From contig CASEFP010000219.1 of assembly GCA_949287225.1 (NCBI GenBank), positions 1 to 45,139 on the forward strand: 45,139 nucleotides of DNA, given 5' to 3'. The notes under the pieces were generated by a model. The model did no database searches. It was given only the letters and a program-made list of their open reading frames with translations, and was not told where the DNA came from. Position numbers and translations under genes: made by a program. Source of the stretch: an uncultured Lentisphaeria bacterium. Its GTDB lineage: Bacteria > Verrucomicrobiota > Lentisphaeria > Victivallales > UBA1829. The stretch's first letter is position 1. Each line of letters starts with the position of its first letter. Of this stretch, positions 7,751 to 16,285 are shown piece after piece.

Positions 7751-9169
7751 ATGAAAAAACTCAAAATGTTCGTATTCCTGTCCGGCGCGGTATCCATGCT
7801 GCTGCTCTTTCAGGCATGCGCGTTTACAACGGGAACGGATGAAAAAGCAGGCGAGTCTTCCAGCCCGAAATATGTCTTTCTGCTGATCGGCGACGGGATG
7901 GGGCAGAATTCCGTCAAACTGGCGCGGGCGTTCGGGAAACTGAACATGGATGCAATGCCGGTCAAGGGGGAACTTAAAACGAACAATGTCCTCAACAAGA
8001 CCACAGATTCCGCGGCCGCAGCGACGGCGCTTGCCTGCGGAGTGAAAACCGTCAACGGCGCGCTTGGCATGGACAAGGATGGAAAAGCCGTGGAATCGTC
8101 CGCAGCGCTGGCGGAAAAAGCCGGATACAAGGTCGGGCTTCTCACTTCCGTCACAATCAATCACGCCACCCCTGCCGCTTTTTATGCCCATGTCATGAAA
8201 CGCGCGGAGTATGCGAAGATCCTCTCGCAGGCGTATGGAGCAAAATATGACCTTATTATGGGATACGGAGTTTCCGGAGTGAAAGAGTCGGCCGCCGCCG
8301 GGGATGCGGAAAAGGCGGGGCTCGCGGTGTTCTATAAGAATCAGGATGCCTTTTTCGCATTGAACGCCATTCTGAAGCCGACGGTTGTTTTCAAGCCGTT
8401 CGGCTATGAGATGGATCGTCCGAAAACAGATGATTCGAGCAAAGCGCTGAGTGATGCGGTCGAGCTCCTTTCGGTGGAACAGCCGACTGTTGCCGCTCAG
8501 GCTCCGGGTTATACTCCTGTCCGTGATGCCGTCCGTCCGCTGAACGAGTATGCCTCCAAGGCGATCGCGTTGCTTTACAAGGACAATCCGAAGGGCTTTT
8601 TCATGATGGTCGAAGGCGGGAAAATTGATGTCGGCGCACATGCCAACAATACGTATGCGATGGTGACCGAGCTGCTTGAATTCGATCAGGTCGTTGCCCG
8701 TGCGCTGGAATTCTATCAGAAACATCCGAACGACACGCTGATCGTCGTCACGGCGGATCATGATACGGGCGGCCTGATGATTCCGGAAAAACTTCCCGCC
8801 GGATTTGCCGCGAAAATCGCGGAGAACAATACGAAGTTCAACGGGAAGAAATTCTCTTTCCAGAATGACGAGACCATGCAGTCCGTTCAGGAAAAACTGG
8901 CGAAGCAGGGGATTGCGAATCTGACCGCAGCCGAAAAGGAGAGCTTTGAGAAAATCCTGAAGTCGAACAGCAAGAACAAACGCACCGCTCTGAATCAGAA
9001 TGCACTGCGCATTGCCGACACGCGGCTCGGAGTGATATGGAAAACCAAGGGGCATACCGCGCAGAATGTATTCCTCTTTGCGATCGGAAAAGGTGCGGAA
9101 CAGTTTTCCGGGGTTCGTCCCAACTCCGATGTCGGCAGAATCATGAAGGGTTTTTACGAGAAAAAGTAA
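7751..9169 (+). CDS. exported alkaline phosphatase (PhoA superfamily)
   Basis: A 472-residue phosphomonoesterase acting outside the cytoplasmic membrane. The N-terminus is a signal sequence ending in LLFQAC with Cys23, a possible but imperfect lipobox. Metal and catalytic motifs are present: IGDGMG (Asp48), TTDSAAAATA with nucleophile Ser87, NHATPAAFYAH, EGGKIDVGAHANN, ADHDTGGL and KGHTAQNVFLF. Length matches bacterial alkaline phosphatases. A strong AAGGAGG ribosome site lies about nine bases before the ATG, and a clear terminator follows the stop. The likely role is phosphate scavenging from organic phosphates. I saw no convincing PHO box upstream. Confidence 0.92.
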   Translation: MKKLKMFVFLSGAVSMLLLFQACAFTTGTDEKAGESSSPKYVFLLIGDGMGQNSVKLARAFGKLNMDAMPVKGELKTNNVLNKTTDSAAAATALACGVKTVNGALGMDKDGKAVESSAALAEKAGYKVGLLTSVTINHATPAAFYAHVMKRAEYAKILSQAYGAKYDLIMGYGVSGVKESAAAGDAEKAGLAVFYKNQDAFFALNAILKPTVVFKPFGYEMDRPKTDDSSKALSDAVELLSVEQPTVAAQAPGYTPVRDAVRPLNEYASKAIALLYKDNPKGFFMMVEGGKIDVGAHANNTYAMVTELLEFDQVVARALEFYQKHPNDTLIVVTADHDTGGLMIPEKLPAGFAAKIAENNTKFNGKKFSFQNDETMQSVQEKLAKQGIANLTAAEKESFEKILKSNSKNKRTALNQNALRIADTRLGVIWKTKGHTAQNVFLFAIGKGAEQFSGVRPNSDVGRIMKGFYEKK

Positions 9170-9196
9170 CCGCCTGAGAGACACATATTGTCTGCG

Positions 9197-9239
9197 ACGG
9201 GTTCCGGGCACAGAAAGTCCGGAGCCCGTTTTATTTTTT
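9197..9239 (+). terminator. rho-independent terminator after the alkaline phosphatase gene
   Basis: An 11-pair stem (9197-9207 with 9219-9229, one G-U pair) around an 11-base loop is followed directly by a T-rich run. Confidence 0.85.
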
Positions 9240-9563
9240 CCGAGACATGCCATGTGCTCCAGCCTTGTGATCGACCGCGCATCGGCTGAAGAACGGAATG
9301 AGAACCCTGCTCCTGAAGGCGGATTTGCCTGTGCGGTTTCCGGATCCCTTCATCATGCAGCCCATACGTCCGGTTGCTGAAATGGCAACTGGAGTCCTGG
9401 ATCGGGAAGTCAGGGCGGTATTGTTTTCATTTTCTGTTCCCTTTGGAAAACAAGAGAAAATTGAAAAAAAATTTCTTAGCGGTTTGATTTTTCCCGAAGA
9501 TGGATTTTATTGAGTACCGGCTGGATTTTTTATTGGGAACCTTGAAAATGAAGCAGGTGGATC
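9240..9563. other. intergenic stretch before the pseudopilin gene
   Basis: No gene with a credible ribosome site is seen here. The last 100 bases are AT-rich and hold a weak promoter candidate: TTGATT (9484-9489), 16 bases, TTTATT (9506-9511), about 50 bases before the next start codon. Nothing else was recognised. Confidence 0.4.
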
Positions 9564-10223
9564 ATGAAGGTTTGGTGTGTACGGAAGAAGATTTTTACCC
9601 TGATCGAGCTCCTCGTCGTGATTACAATCATCGCGATTCTGGCGGGGCTTCTGCTGCCCGTTCTGAACAAGGCGCGCGACATGGCGGCTGCCGGTAACTG
9701 CATCAACAATCTGAAGCAGATCGGATTGATGGCGATTCAGTATGCGGACAACTATGCGGGGGTTTATGCTCCTGCCGTCAGCGTCGCGGAGTGGACCGAG
9801 GATACGGGATGGCCGAACAATCTGCGGCGCTCCTGCAATGCGCAGGCGAAGATTTTCCACTGCTCCAAGGATACGCGCAGAAGATTCTCCTATTCGCTGA
9901 ACTGCACCCAGGTTTATGTGCGCGAAGGCAGAAAATTCGGTTCCTGGCATGAAACGGAGTTTGCCAAAGCGCGCATGGCGGTATCGAAAATTATTTTATT
10001 CGAGGAGGCGCCGACCCACATGTTCACGGTGGAGGACTGCGATCTGGACAACTATACGCAGGATACGCAGATGGATCAGTTCGACCGCCACACGGGATTC
10101 GGCGTGAGCTTTGTCGACGGCCACGCTGAAAAACTGAAGAAATACGATTTTACAAAAGTGACCTATTATACGGGTAAAATGTCCGAGTGGATCGACCCGA
10201 ATCCCTCCGGAACGGGATCATGA
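9564..10223 (+). CDS. type II secretion-type pseudopilin-like protein
   Basis: A 219-residue protein with the class III prepilin N-terminus: a short positive leader, then [10 protein letters not shown] from Phe11 and a hydrophobic helix to about residue 34. Glu15 matches the conserved Glu+5. The residue before the predicted cut is Ile10, not the usual Gly. The rest is a globular periplasmic domain with several cysteines and a C-terminal VDGH ([13 protein letters not shown]) typical of the large pseudopilin family in PVC bacteria. Such proteins are anchored by the helix and may become part of a pseudopilus. AGGTGG lies a few bases upstream of the ATG. It is an orphan: no other secretion gene adjoins it. 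Its partner is unknown. Confidence 0.85.
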   Translation: MKVWCVRKKIFTLIELLVVITIIAILAGLLLPVLNKARDMAAAGNCINNLKQIGLMAIQYADNYAGVYAPAVSVAEWTEDTGWPNNLRRSCNAQAKIFHCSKDTRRRFSYSLNCTQVYVREGRKFGSWHETEFAKARMAVSKIILFEEAPTHMFTVEDCDLDNYTQDTQMDQFDRHTGFGVSFVDGHAEKLKKYDFTKVTYYTGKMSEWIDPNPSGTGS

Positions 10224-10235
10224 AACGGACCGGCG

Positions 10236-11597
10236 TCATTTGCGGGCATTCAGGACTTTTTCCAGAAGTAAGGTCGCGAACGGCAGACGTTTTAAGCGGA
10301 TGATTCCCCCCCAGAGCGGATCCAGTTTCTTCCATGATGCAGTATAAATGAAATGGCGGATCCTGTCGGTCGGAGATTCATGTTTTCCCGCCGCGCGGAA
10401 AATGGAGCTCCATTTGTAAAACTCGCGATAACTCCTCCGGTAGCCTGCCTCAAGTTCCACAGGAGAGAGCAGATCGTGTTTGATCACCGCGTGCCGGGTG
10501 TCATAGAGATCGTAATTGCTGTGGAGGATTCTGCCGGCTTTCCGCATGGCATTGAAAAGCGGAGTGCCCGGATACGGAGTCAGCAGATGGAACGTTGCCG
10601 TTTCGATTCCGTTTTCGAGCGCCCAGTCCACTGTGGTGCGGAAGGTTTTCAGTGTATCGCCATCCATTCCAAACACAAAACTGGCATTGACCATAATGCC
10701 GTGCGCATGCATCCTGCGGATTGCATCCTCGTATTCCGCGACCTTGTTATGGTGCTTGTTGCAACCCGCCATTGCCTCCTGATTCAGGGATTCAAAGCCG
10801 ATGAAAAGGCTTTTTGCGCCGGACTCCGCGGCGAGTTTCAGAAGCGCCTCGTTCCGAACACCCGCGACCGTTGCCGCTCCCTGCCAGATTCTGCGTGCTC
10901 CGCGCATTTCCCCGAACAGGGCGGAAGCGAAAGAGGGAGCTCCGAAAATATTGTCATCGAGAAAAAAAAGATGCCGCCCGGGCAGGGAATCGATTTCCGA
11001 AACGGCGCGTTCCAGACTCATGTGGTAGAAATGCCTGCCGCCCCGGTAGAAGTTGCCCGTATAGCAGAAATCACAGTTGTGCGGACATCCGCGTGAAATC
11101 ACCAGAGAATTCGGGACAAGATAGTCGCTTCGGTTCCAGAGATCGCGCCGGATGGGCGGAAGCCCCTCCAGCGTGCGGACCTGGGAAACATAACACCGTT
11201 CGGGGCGGCCCGCACGGAAATCCGCAAGAAAACGGGGCCATGCCTCTTCCGCCGGTCCGGTGATGACTGTGTCCGCGTGTTCCAGTGCCTCCTCCGGAAG
11301 CGAGGTCGGATGCAGTCCGCCGAGAACCACATGGACGCCGCGCTTCCGATAGGCGTCCGCAATCGCATAGGAGCGGCGGGCTGAGGTGACATAGACTTCG
11401 ATCCCGACAAGATCCGGCGTATCCGCATACTCCAGGCGCCCATTGATGTGTTCATCTATGATCGCGACTTCGTCATCCGGTGCAAGATAACCGGCAAGGG
11501 TTCCCAGTCCCAGCGGCGGGAAAAGAGAATATTTAATCGGGCGGAAGGCAGGTGTTCCCGCTTCGGCCAGTGCAGGAAGGATCAGTTTCACGCGCAT
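10236..11597 (-). CDS. B12-binding domain radical SAM protein
   Basis: A 453-residue enzyme with two modules. The first 145 residues or so form a cobalamin-binding-like Rossmann domain (PPLGLGTLAGYL, VVLGGLHPTSLPEEAL). The second is a radical SAM barrel with the cluster cysteines Cys171, Cys175 and Cys178 in RGCPHNCDFCYTG. Later motifs LFFLDDNIFG, FIGFESLN and LTPYPGTPLF fit the BchE/elp3-like branch. Members cleave S-adenosylmethionine to drive methyl transfers, cyclisations or cleavages; the substrate here is unknown. The DXHXXG signature of base-off B12 binding is not obvious in the N-terminal domain, so cobalamin use is uncertain. It is convergent with the pseudopilin gene, 12 bases away. 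Confidence 0.85.
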   Translation of the reverse strand: MRVKLILPALAEAGTPAFRPIKYSLFPPLGLGTLAGYLAPDDEVAIIDEHINGRLEYADTPDLVGIEVYVTSARRSYAIADAYRKRGVHVVLGGLHPTSLPEEALEHADTVITGPAEEAWPRFLADFRAGRPERCYVSQVRTLEGLPPIRRDLWNRSDYLVPNSLVISRGCPHNCDFCYTGNFYRGGRHFYHMSLERAVSEIDSLPGRHLFFLDDNIFGAPSFASALFGEMRGARRIWQGAATVAGVRNEALLKLAAESGAKSLFIGFESLNQEAMAGCNKHHNKVAEYEDAIRRMHAHGIMVNASFVFGMDGDTLKTFRTTVDWALENGIETATFHLLTPYPGTPLFNAMRKAGRILHSNYDLYDTRHAVIKHDLLSPVELEAGYRRSYREFYKWSSIFRAAGKHESPTDRIRHFIYTASWKKLDPLWGGIIRLKRLPFATLLLEKVLNARK

Positions 11598-11788
11598 CGC
11601 CTTTTCCCCTCTTTCCCCTCTTTCCCCGTGTATTTCCTGTTATTAAAAAAATTAAGTTGACCATGCGATGCTCAGATCGCAAAGAATTGTTTCATACAGG
11701 ATTTCCAGTCCTGTCGCACTCCTGCTGTGTAAAATGGTCGCCGGAGCCGGGAACCCCGATACGGGCGTGTGCTTTACTTCGGGACAGT

Positions 11789-12259
11789 TCATTTTTCTGT
11801 GATGTCTTCGAGCATCCGCTTCTGTTCGGGCAGGATGCCGCGGCGGAAAACCTCTCCCGGGGCTCCGCCGATCAGACGCATGAAGAGCCCCGTGTTCAGC
11901 ATCGCAAGATATGTTTTCCCGTCCGGCTTTTCATAGATCGCCGTCCGGCACGGAATGATGCAGCCGATCTCCGGGTCGGTGGTGAGAAGCGGAGAAGCAT
12001 ACTTCCGCGAACAGAGTTCAAAGACCGCGATTTTCCCTGCCGGGAGCCCGCATTTCTGATTCCGGACCGTCCAGCCGGGTATGGCGGAGGCATTGCGCGG
12101 AAACTGTTCCACGGTCTCTTCATAGGAGAGACGGCTCGGAATTTCGCGGATCAGTGCCGCGCGCAGATAGAGGATCCCACCGGTAAAGGTGAGCGCGATC
12201 CCCCAGAGCAGACCGAGAGAGAAAAAAACAAGACGCAGATGGCGTTCGATGAATTTCAT
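11789..12259 (-). CDS. DUF302-family membrane-anchored protein
   Basis: A 156-residue protein with one N-terminal membrane helix (about residues 9-31), followed by a soluble domain. The stretch DPEIGCIIPCRTAIYEK with the later TGLFMRLIGG resembles the C-terminal half of DUF302 proteins, including its 'IG-LPC' motif. The family has no settled biochemical function. An AGGAGG ribosome site lies about eight bases upstream of the ATG. Its promoter faces that of the EamA transporter. Family call is moderate because the N-terminal half of DUF302 is not well conserved here. Confidence 0.6.
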   Translation of the reverse strand: MKFIERHLRLVFFSLGLLWGIALTFTGGILYLRAALIREIPSRLSYEETVEQFPRNASAIPGWTVRNQKCGLPAGKIAVFELCSRKYASPLLTTDPEIGCIIPCRTAIYEKPDGKTYLAMLNTGLFMRLIGGAPGEVFRRGILPEQKRMLEDITEK

Positions 12260-12284
12260 GGGATTTCCTCCTGTATTTCCAGAT

Positions 12285-12312
12285 AATATAGTGCGGACGA
12301 CTTGAAAAACAA
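12285..12312 (-). promoter_or_regulatory. promoter for the DUF302 gene
   Basis: On the minus strand TTGTTT (12307-12312), 16 bases, then TATATT (12285-12290), about 26 bases before the start codon. It is back-to-back with the next promoter; the two -35 boxes are only four bases apart. Confidence 0.5.
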
Positions 12313-12316
12313 CCCC

Positions 12317-12344
12317 TTGAAAACATCGCCCGCGATGATATAGT
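12317..12344 (+). promoter_or_regulatory. promoter for the EamA transporter gene
   Basis: TTGAAA (12317-12322), a 16-base spacer, then TATAGT (12339-12344). The start codon follows about 89 bases later. A regulator binding between the paired promoters could act on both genes. Confidence 0.55.
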
Positions 12345-12432
12345 AATGGCCGTTTCCGCCTCGGGGCGATGCAGAGATTTTTCCGTTGTCACGCACGCCC
12401 CGCGGATCTCATCAGAAGAAAGAGGATGAAGT

Positions 12433-13335
12433 ATGCTGTCCGGAATTGCCGCTGGAATTGTTTCCGCCCTGCTTCAGTCGATCTCCTATGTGTGCAGCGC
12501 CGGATTCATGCTCAAATACCGCTCCCCGCTGCGGCTTGTCATTTTTTCCCAGCTGGTGATGGGGGCGTTCTGCCTGCCGTTTGTGCCGTTCGTTTTTCCG
12601 CGCGGACTTCTGAACCGCCTGCCGGAATTCGCGATGTGGGTCGGCGTATGGCTCGTGGTCTTTTCAATCGGGCAGGTGGCGTTCTTCAGTGCGCTGCGCA
12701 CAATCGAGTCAAGCCGGATCTCCTCTCTGCTCGGACTCAAGATTCTGGTGCTTTCCGCGATTTCGGTAATCATTCTCCGCACGGACCTTGCCGCGCTTCA
12801 GTGGGTCGCGGTTCTTCTCAGCACAGCTGCGGCGGTCGGGATGAACTGGAGCGGCGGCGCGCGATTTTCCCCGGCGGGAATTTGCTGGCTTTTTCTGGCG
12901 CTGATCTTCTATTCTCTTACGGACATGACCGAAACGCATCTGGTGACCATGCCGAGTGAAGGCAATCTTGTGTTCAACAGCTTTGCCATCGGGTGCGTCT
13001 GCTATGCCGTTCTCGGGATTGCGACGCTGCCGTTTCTGCTGAAGTTCCGCTGGACAAACAAACAGTTCCTTCATGCCATTCCGTTTGCCGCTGCGTGGTA
13101 TTTTTCGCAGGTGGCGCTGTTCGTCTGCTTCGGACTGCTTGGAACCGTGTTCGGCAACGTGATTCAGGCGAGCCGCGGACTGATCTCCATTGCGCTCGGC
13201 ATGCTTCTGCTTCACTTCGGGCTCGGGAAGTTCGACGCGAAGATCAGCGGCGCGATGTGGGTGCGCCGCGCAATCGCCTCGGTGCTGATGGCGCTCGGCA
13301 TCATTCTCTACTCTCTCGCGCGGTGGCACGCCTGA
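12433..13335 (+). CDS. EamA/DMT-superfamily transporter
   Basis: A 300-residue inner-membrane protein with about ten hydrophobic helices in two repeated EamA halves, as in the drug/metabolite transporter superfamily. The end of the first half carries the characteristic SALRTIESSRISSLLGLKIL stretch, and the second half has a parallel GNVIQASRGLISIALGM segment. It would export or import a small metabolite; the substrate is unknown. AGAGGA precedes the ATG by about seven bases. It converges on ligA with a 12-base gap and no terminator. Confidence 0.8.
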   Translation: MLSGIAAGIVSALLQSISYVCSAGFMLKYRSPLRLVIFSQLVMGAFCLPFVPFVFPRGLLNRLPEFAMWVGVWLVVFSIGQVAFFSALRTIESSRISSLLGLKILVLSAISVIILRTDLAALQWVAVLLSTAAAVGMNWSGGARFSPAGICWLFLALIFYSLTDMTETHLVTMPSEGNLVFNSFAIGCVCYAVLGIATLPFLLKFRWTNKQFLHAIPFAAAWYFSQVALFVCFGLLGTVFGNVIQASRGLISIALGMLLLHFGLGKFDAKISGAMWVRRAIASVLMALGIILYSLARWHA

Positions 13336-13347
13336 AAGATTTGCGCG

Positions 13348-15240
13348 TCAGAATTTCTGTCCGGCGAAAAGATCGTCCTCCGGGGGAGTTTCCTTTTTCT
13401 CTCCGGAAAGCGTTGCCAGCCATTGTGTGAGAGCCAGAACCTTCACCCCGAGTTTCGCGGCTTTCCGCGCTTTGGTCGAGTCGGACTCCCCGTCCGCCGC
13501 AACGAGAAGCGAAAGCGTGGCTGTGACGGAATCAACCGCTTCATAACCGTTCTCCGCGGCAAGCGATTCGTAGTAGGAGCGTTTCTCCGGCATCTTTCCG
13601 GTGAAGCAGATCGTCGGGCGCGGCGTGTCCGCACTGTTTTTCGTGACGCATACACTGACGCTTCCAAGAAGCTCGTCGAGAAACGCCTTCTGCGCCTTGA
13701 GCTCCTCCTCAAGCGCCGTTGCACGTTCGGGGCCGATCCCGTCGATTTTCGCAAGTTCCGCCGCGCTCAGTCCTTCGAGTTCGCCGAGCGTATACTCTCT
13801 GAGGATGCCTTTTGCGATGTTGGGTCCGATCCCCCTGATGTTCAGGGAAGCGAGCACCTGCCAGTCGGGAACGTTCCGCGCGGCCTGAATTTCATTGTAG
13901 AGATTGTGCGCGGAGAGCGCCTGGAATCCTTCGAGCTTCATGATGTCTGTCGTGGTAAGGCGGAAGATGTCGTTCAGGTTGCGCACCCCGAGCACGGTGA
14001 TCATTTTGCGGATGTTGGGTTCCCCGAGCCGTTCGATGCCGATGTTCTTTACCGCGGCAAGAAGGCGCATGACACGGGTTTCGGGACATTCCGGATTGAC
14101 GCAGCGCAGTTCGGGAAGATCGCGCACAAGCTCCTTTCCGCAAGAGGGACACACGGAGATGACGCAGGGCTTCCGTTCCTCTCCCGGCGCGGACGCCACA
14201 ATATAGGGAATGACATCCCCCGCGCGCTCGACCGTGACCGTGTCGCCGATGTGAATATCCCTGTCGATCACGTTCTGGAGATTGTGCAGACTGACATGGC
14301 GGATGGTCGTCCCGCTGATTTCGACGGGGTCGATCTCCGCCACGGGCGTGAGGCAGTTTTTCCCGAAGCTCCATTCGACGGCGCGGACGCGCGACTCCCG
14401 GCGGACGCCGCTGAACTTGAAGGCGATCTGGCCGCGCGGATGGTGCGCCGTATTGCCGAGAGAGCGCGCGTAGGCTTCATCCGCGAGCTTGATGACAATG
14501 CCGTCCATGGGGTAGGGGAGCGCTTCGATTTTCTGTACGAGATCGTCCCAGTTTTCCCGCAGAGTTCCGTATGTGGCATTCCATGAGTGGAGCGAGTAAT
14601 CGACAAGCGTCAGTTTCGCATGCTGGTGAAGCATCATGGCAATGTCCTTGAGTCCCATGATTCCGGCGGCGGCGTTGCGGGAGTTCCGGTAGACTGCGCC
14701 GCTGCGGTTGCGGATATTTGCATACAAAGTCTTGAAATCGTCGTCGCGGATGACGATTTCGCCGCGCGCCTGACCGTGGAATCCGGCAAGCGGCATGATG
14801 CCTTTCGGATGTTCGAGCTCAATCAGCGGGACTTTGTCGCTGATGTCCTCTCCGGTTTCGCCGTCGCCGCGCGTGGCGAGGACGCCGCCGGACCAGATGG
14901 CGGAAATCCCGTCGTATTTCGGCTGGACGAGCAGAACCTCATCGGGGGTGCGCGCATATTTTGCCGCCCACTCCATGACCTCGTCAAGCGAATACGCCTT
15001 GTCGAGCGAGAGCATCGGTTCCCGGTGGACGACCTTGCCGGAAGTTGCCACCACCGGCGCATTGACCGCGGAAAGAAGCGGATGGTCCGGATTGAGTTCC
15101 GCCAGGCGCCGCATCAGGAAATCATATTCCTCGTCGGAGATTTCCGGTTCTGCTTCAACCCAGTATTTGCGATTGTGGTATTCGATCAGCTGCGCAAGGC
15201 GCGTCTCGTCCATGTTTCGTATTTCGTTTTCGTCAAACAT
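13348..15240 (-). CDS. ligA: NAD-dependent DNA ligase LigA
   Basis: A 630-residue NAD-dependent ligase that seals nicks in DNA replication and repair. The Ia domain (YHNRKYWVEAEPEISDEEYD, about 21-40) is followed by the adenylation domain with the active lysine Lys108 in KYDG. The OB-fold segment has SLHNLQNV and VERAGDVIPYI. A four-cysteine zinc finger (CPSC and CVNPEC) precedes tandem helix-hairpin-helix motifs (LNIRGIGPNIAKGI, AKIDGIGPERA) and a C-terminal BRCT domain. It is slightly shorter than the E. coli enzyme (671) but complete. A GAGGA ribosome site lies upstream. It lies 74 bases downstream of the AsmA-like gene on the same strand. The sequence is rather divergent, so it might be a second LigA copy. 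Confidence 0.93.
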   Translation of the reverse strand: MFDENEIRNMDETRLAQLIEYHNRKYWVEAEPEISDEEYDFLMRRLAELNPDHPLLSAVNAPVVATSGKVVHREPMLSLDKAYSLDEVMEWAAKYARTPDEVLLVQPKYDGISAIWSGGVLATRGDGETGEDISDKVPLIELEHPKGIMPLAGFHGQARGEIVIRDDDFKTLYANIRNRSGAVYRNSRNAAAGIMGLKDIAMMLHQHAKLTLVDYSLHSWNATYGTLRENWDDLVQKIEALPYPMDGIVIKLADEAYARSLGNTAHHPRGQIAFKFSGVRRESRVRAVEWSFGKNCLTPVAEIDPVEISGTTIRHVSLHNLQNVIDRDIHIGDTVTVERAGDVIPYIVASAPGEERKPCVISVCPSCGKELVRDLPELRCVNPECPETRVMRLLAAVKNIGIERLGEPNIRKMITVLGVRNLNDIFRLTTTDIMKLEGFQALSAHNLYNEIQAARNVPDWQVLASLNIRGIGPNIAKGILREYTLGELEGLSAAELAKIDGIGPERATALEEELKAQKAFLDELLGSVSVCVTKNSADTPRPTICFTGKMPEKRSYYESLAAENGYEAVDSVTATLSLLVAADGESDSTKARKAAKLGVKVLALTQWLATLSGEKKETPPEDDLFAGQKF

Positions 15241-15314
15241 CTTTTTATTCCTCTTGAAGAGGAGAGCAGGAGAGTTTTTCCGGCGGGAAGGATTTCAAAT
15301 GGTCTCTGCCGGGA

Positions 15315-16139
15315 TTACTTTTTCTCTTCTTTTCCGCCGAGCAGTCCCTTGAGGAACCCGTCAACCGCCTTGCCGGTATTCTCCAGACCCTCGCCCATCT
15401 TGCTTCCTGCGGAGGAGGCTCCGTCGCCGAGCAGATTGCCGACATCCATCGTGCCGTCTGCAAGTGCTTTTGCGACATTCGTCAGCAGAGTTGTCATAAC
15501 CTTGCTCATGACCTCCACCGGTGTAATGCCCTCGGGTTCGGTTCCGAGATCCTGGAGGTGAACGGGAGGAGCCATCAGCGGAACAACACGGGTATCTTCG
15601 CGCCCTTTGAGAATCGTATAGATTTTGATGTCGGAAAGGTCAAGCCGGTTGATCTGCAGAGGCTTGGATTCGGCCGCCTGCTCTTCCGTCTTTTCCTGTT
15701 TTTCCGCAGACGCGGAGGAGGACGAGCCTTTTGAGAGGCGGTTGATGTTGTTCTGAATATCGGAAAGATTGCTGCGCAGAAGATTGGTTTCGTAATTGAG
15801 TTCCATGCCTTCGACAGCAAGGTTGTCAATGATCATCTTTTTTCCGAAGAGCGATGAGGGAACAAGGACCACGTCGAATTTCCCGAGCTTGAACGCATGC
15901 GGACTGGAATATCCCTCCGGATTGCCGACTGTGAGATTGCGGATCGCGAGTGCTCCGCTGAACGGTTTCAGATCAATCCGGTCCACGGTCACGGGAACGC
16001 CCAGAACCATGCTTCCGAAGGTCTGCACGCTGCTTTTCAGAATCACGGAAAGGGAGAAATACACGATGACAAGCAGAACAACAATAATTCCAACAACGAT
16101 TCCTGTGATGGTCCAGACCTTTTTCTTATTGAATTTCAT
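15315..16139 (-). CDS. AsmA-like membrane-anchored protein
   Basis: A 274-residue protein with one N-terminal membrane helix (about residues 9-30), then an AsmA/DUF748-like segment: a repeated beta pattern with 'DRIDLKPFSGALAIRNLTVG' and 'GKFDVVLVPSSLFGKKMIID'. A low-complexity Ser/Glu stretch (about 136-160) and a glycine-rich C-terminus with KMGEGLENTGKAVDGFLKGL follow. Related proteins sit in the inner membrane facing the periplasm and have been linked to lipid movement between envelope membranes. It is much shorter than classical AsmA. The ATG at 16139 is chosen because AAGGAG lies eight bases upstream; an upstream in-frame ATG has none. It may share a transcript with ligA. Confidence 0.7.
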   Translation of the reverse strand: MKFNKKKVWTITGIVVGIIVVLLVIVYFSLSVILKSSVQTFGSMVLGVPVTVDRIDLKPFSGALAIRNLTVGNPEGYSSPHAFKLGKFDVVLVPSSLFGKKMIIDNLAVEGMELNYETNLLRSNLSDIQNNINRLSKGSSSSASAEKQEKTEEQAAESKPLQINRLDLSDIKIYTILKGREDTRVVPLMAPPVHLQDLGTEPEGITPVEVMSKVMTTLLTNVAKALADGTMDVGNLLGDGASSAGSKMGEGLENTGKAVDGFLKGLLGGKEEKK

Positions 16140-16285
16140 AACGGTCACTCCTTCTTTATCTTTCCCCGAAATGGACATTGCATTTACGAAATGTAATTCT
16201 CTCTTCCTGCAAATACAATACCGGAATGGTATTTTTCCATGAAATAATCATCATGAAAAGACTTTGCGCTTACGGAAACAATCCC

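Noticed and set aside
9298..9513. 71-codon frame before the first pseudopilin
   Set aside because: No ribosome site and no recognisable pattern; it overlaps the promoter candidate at 9484-9511.
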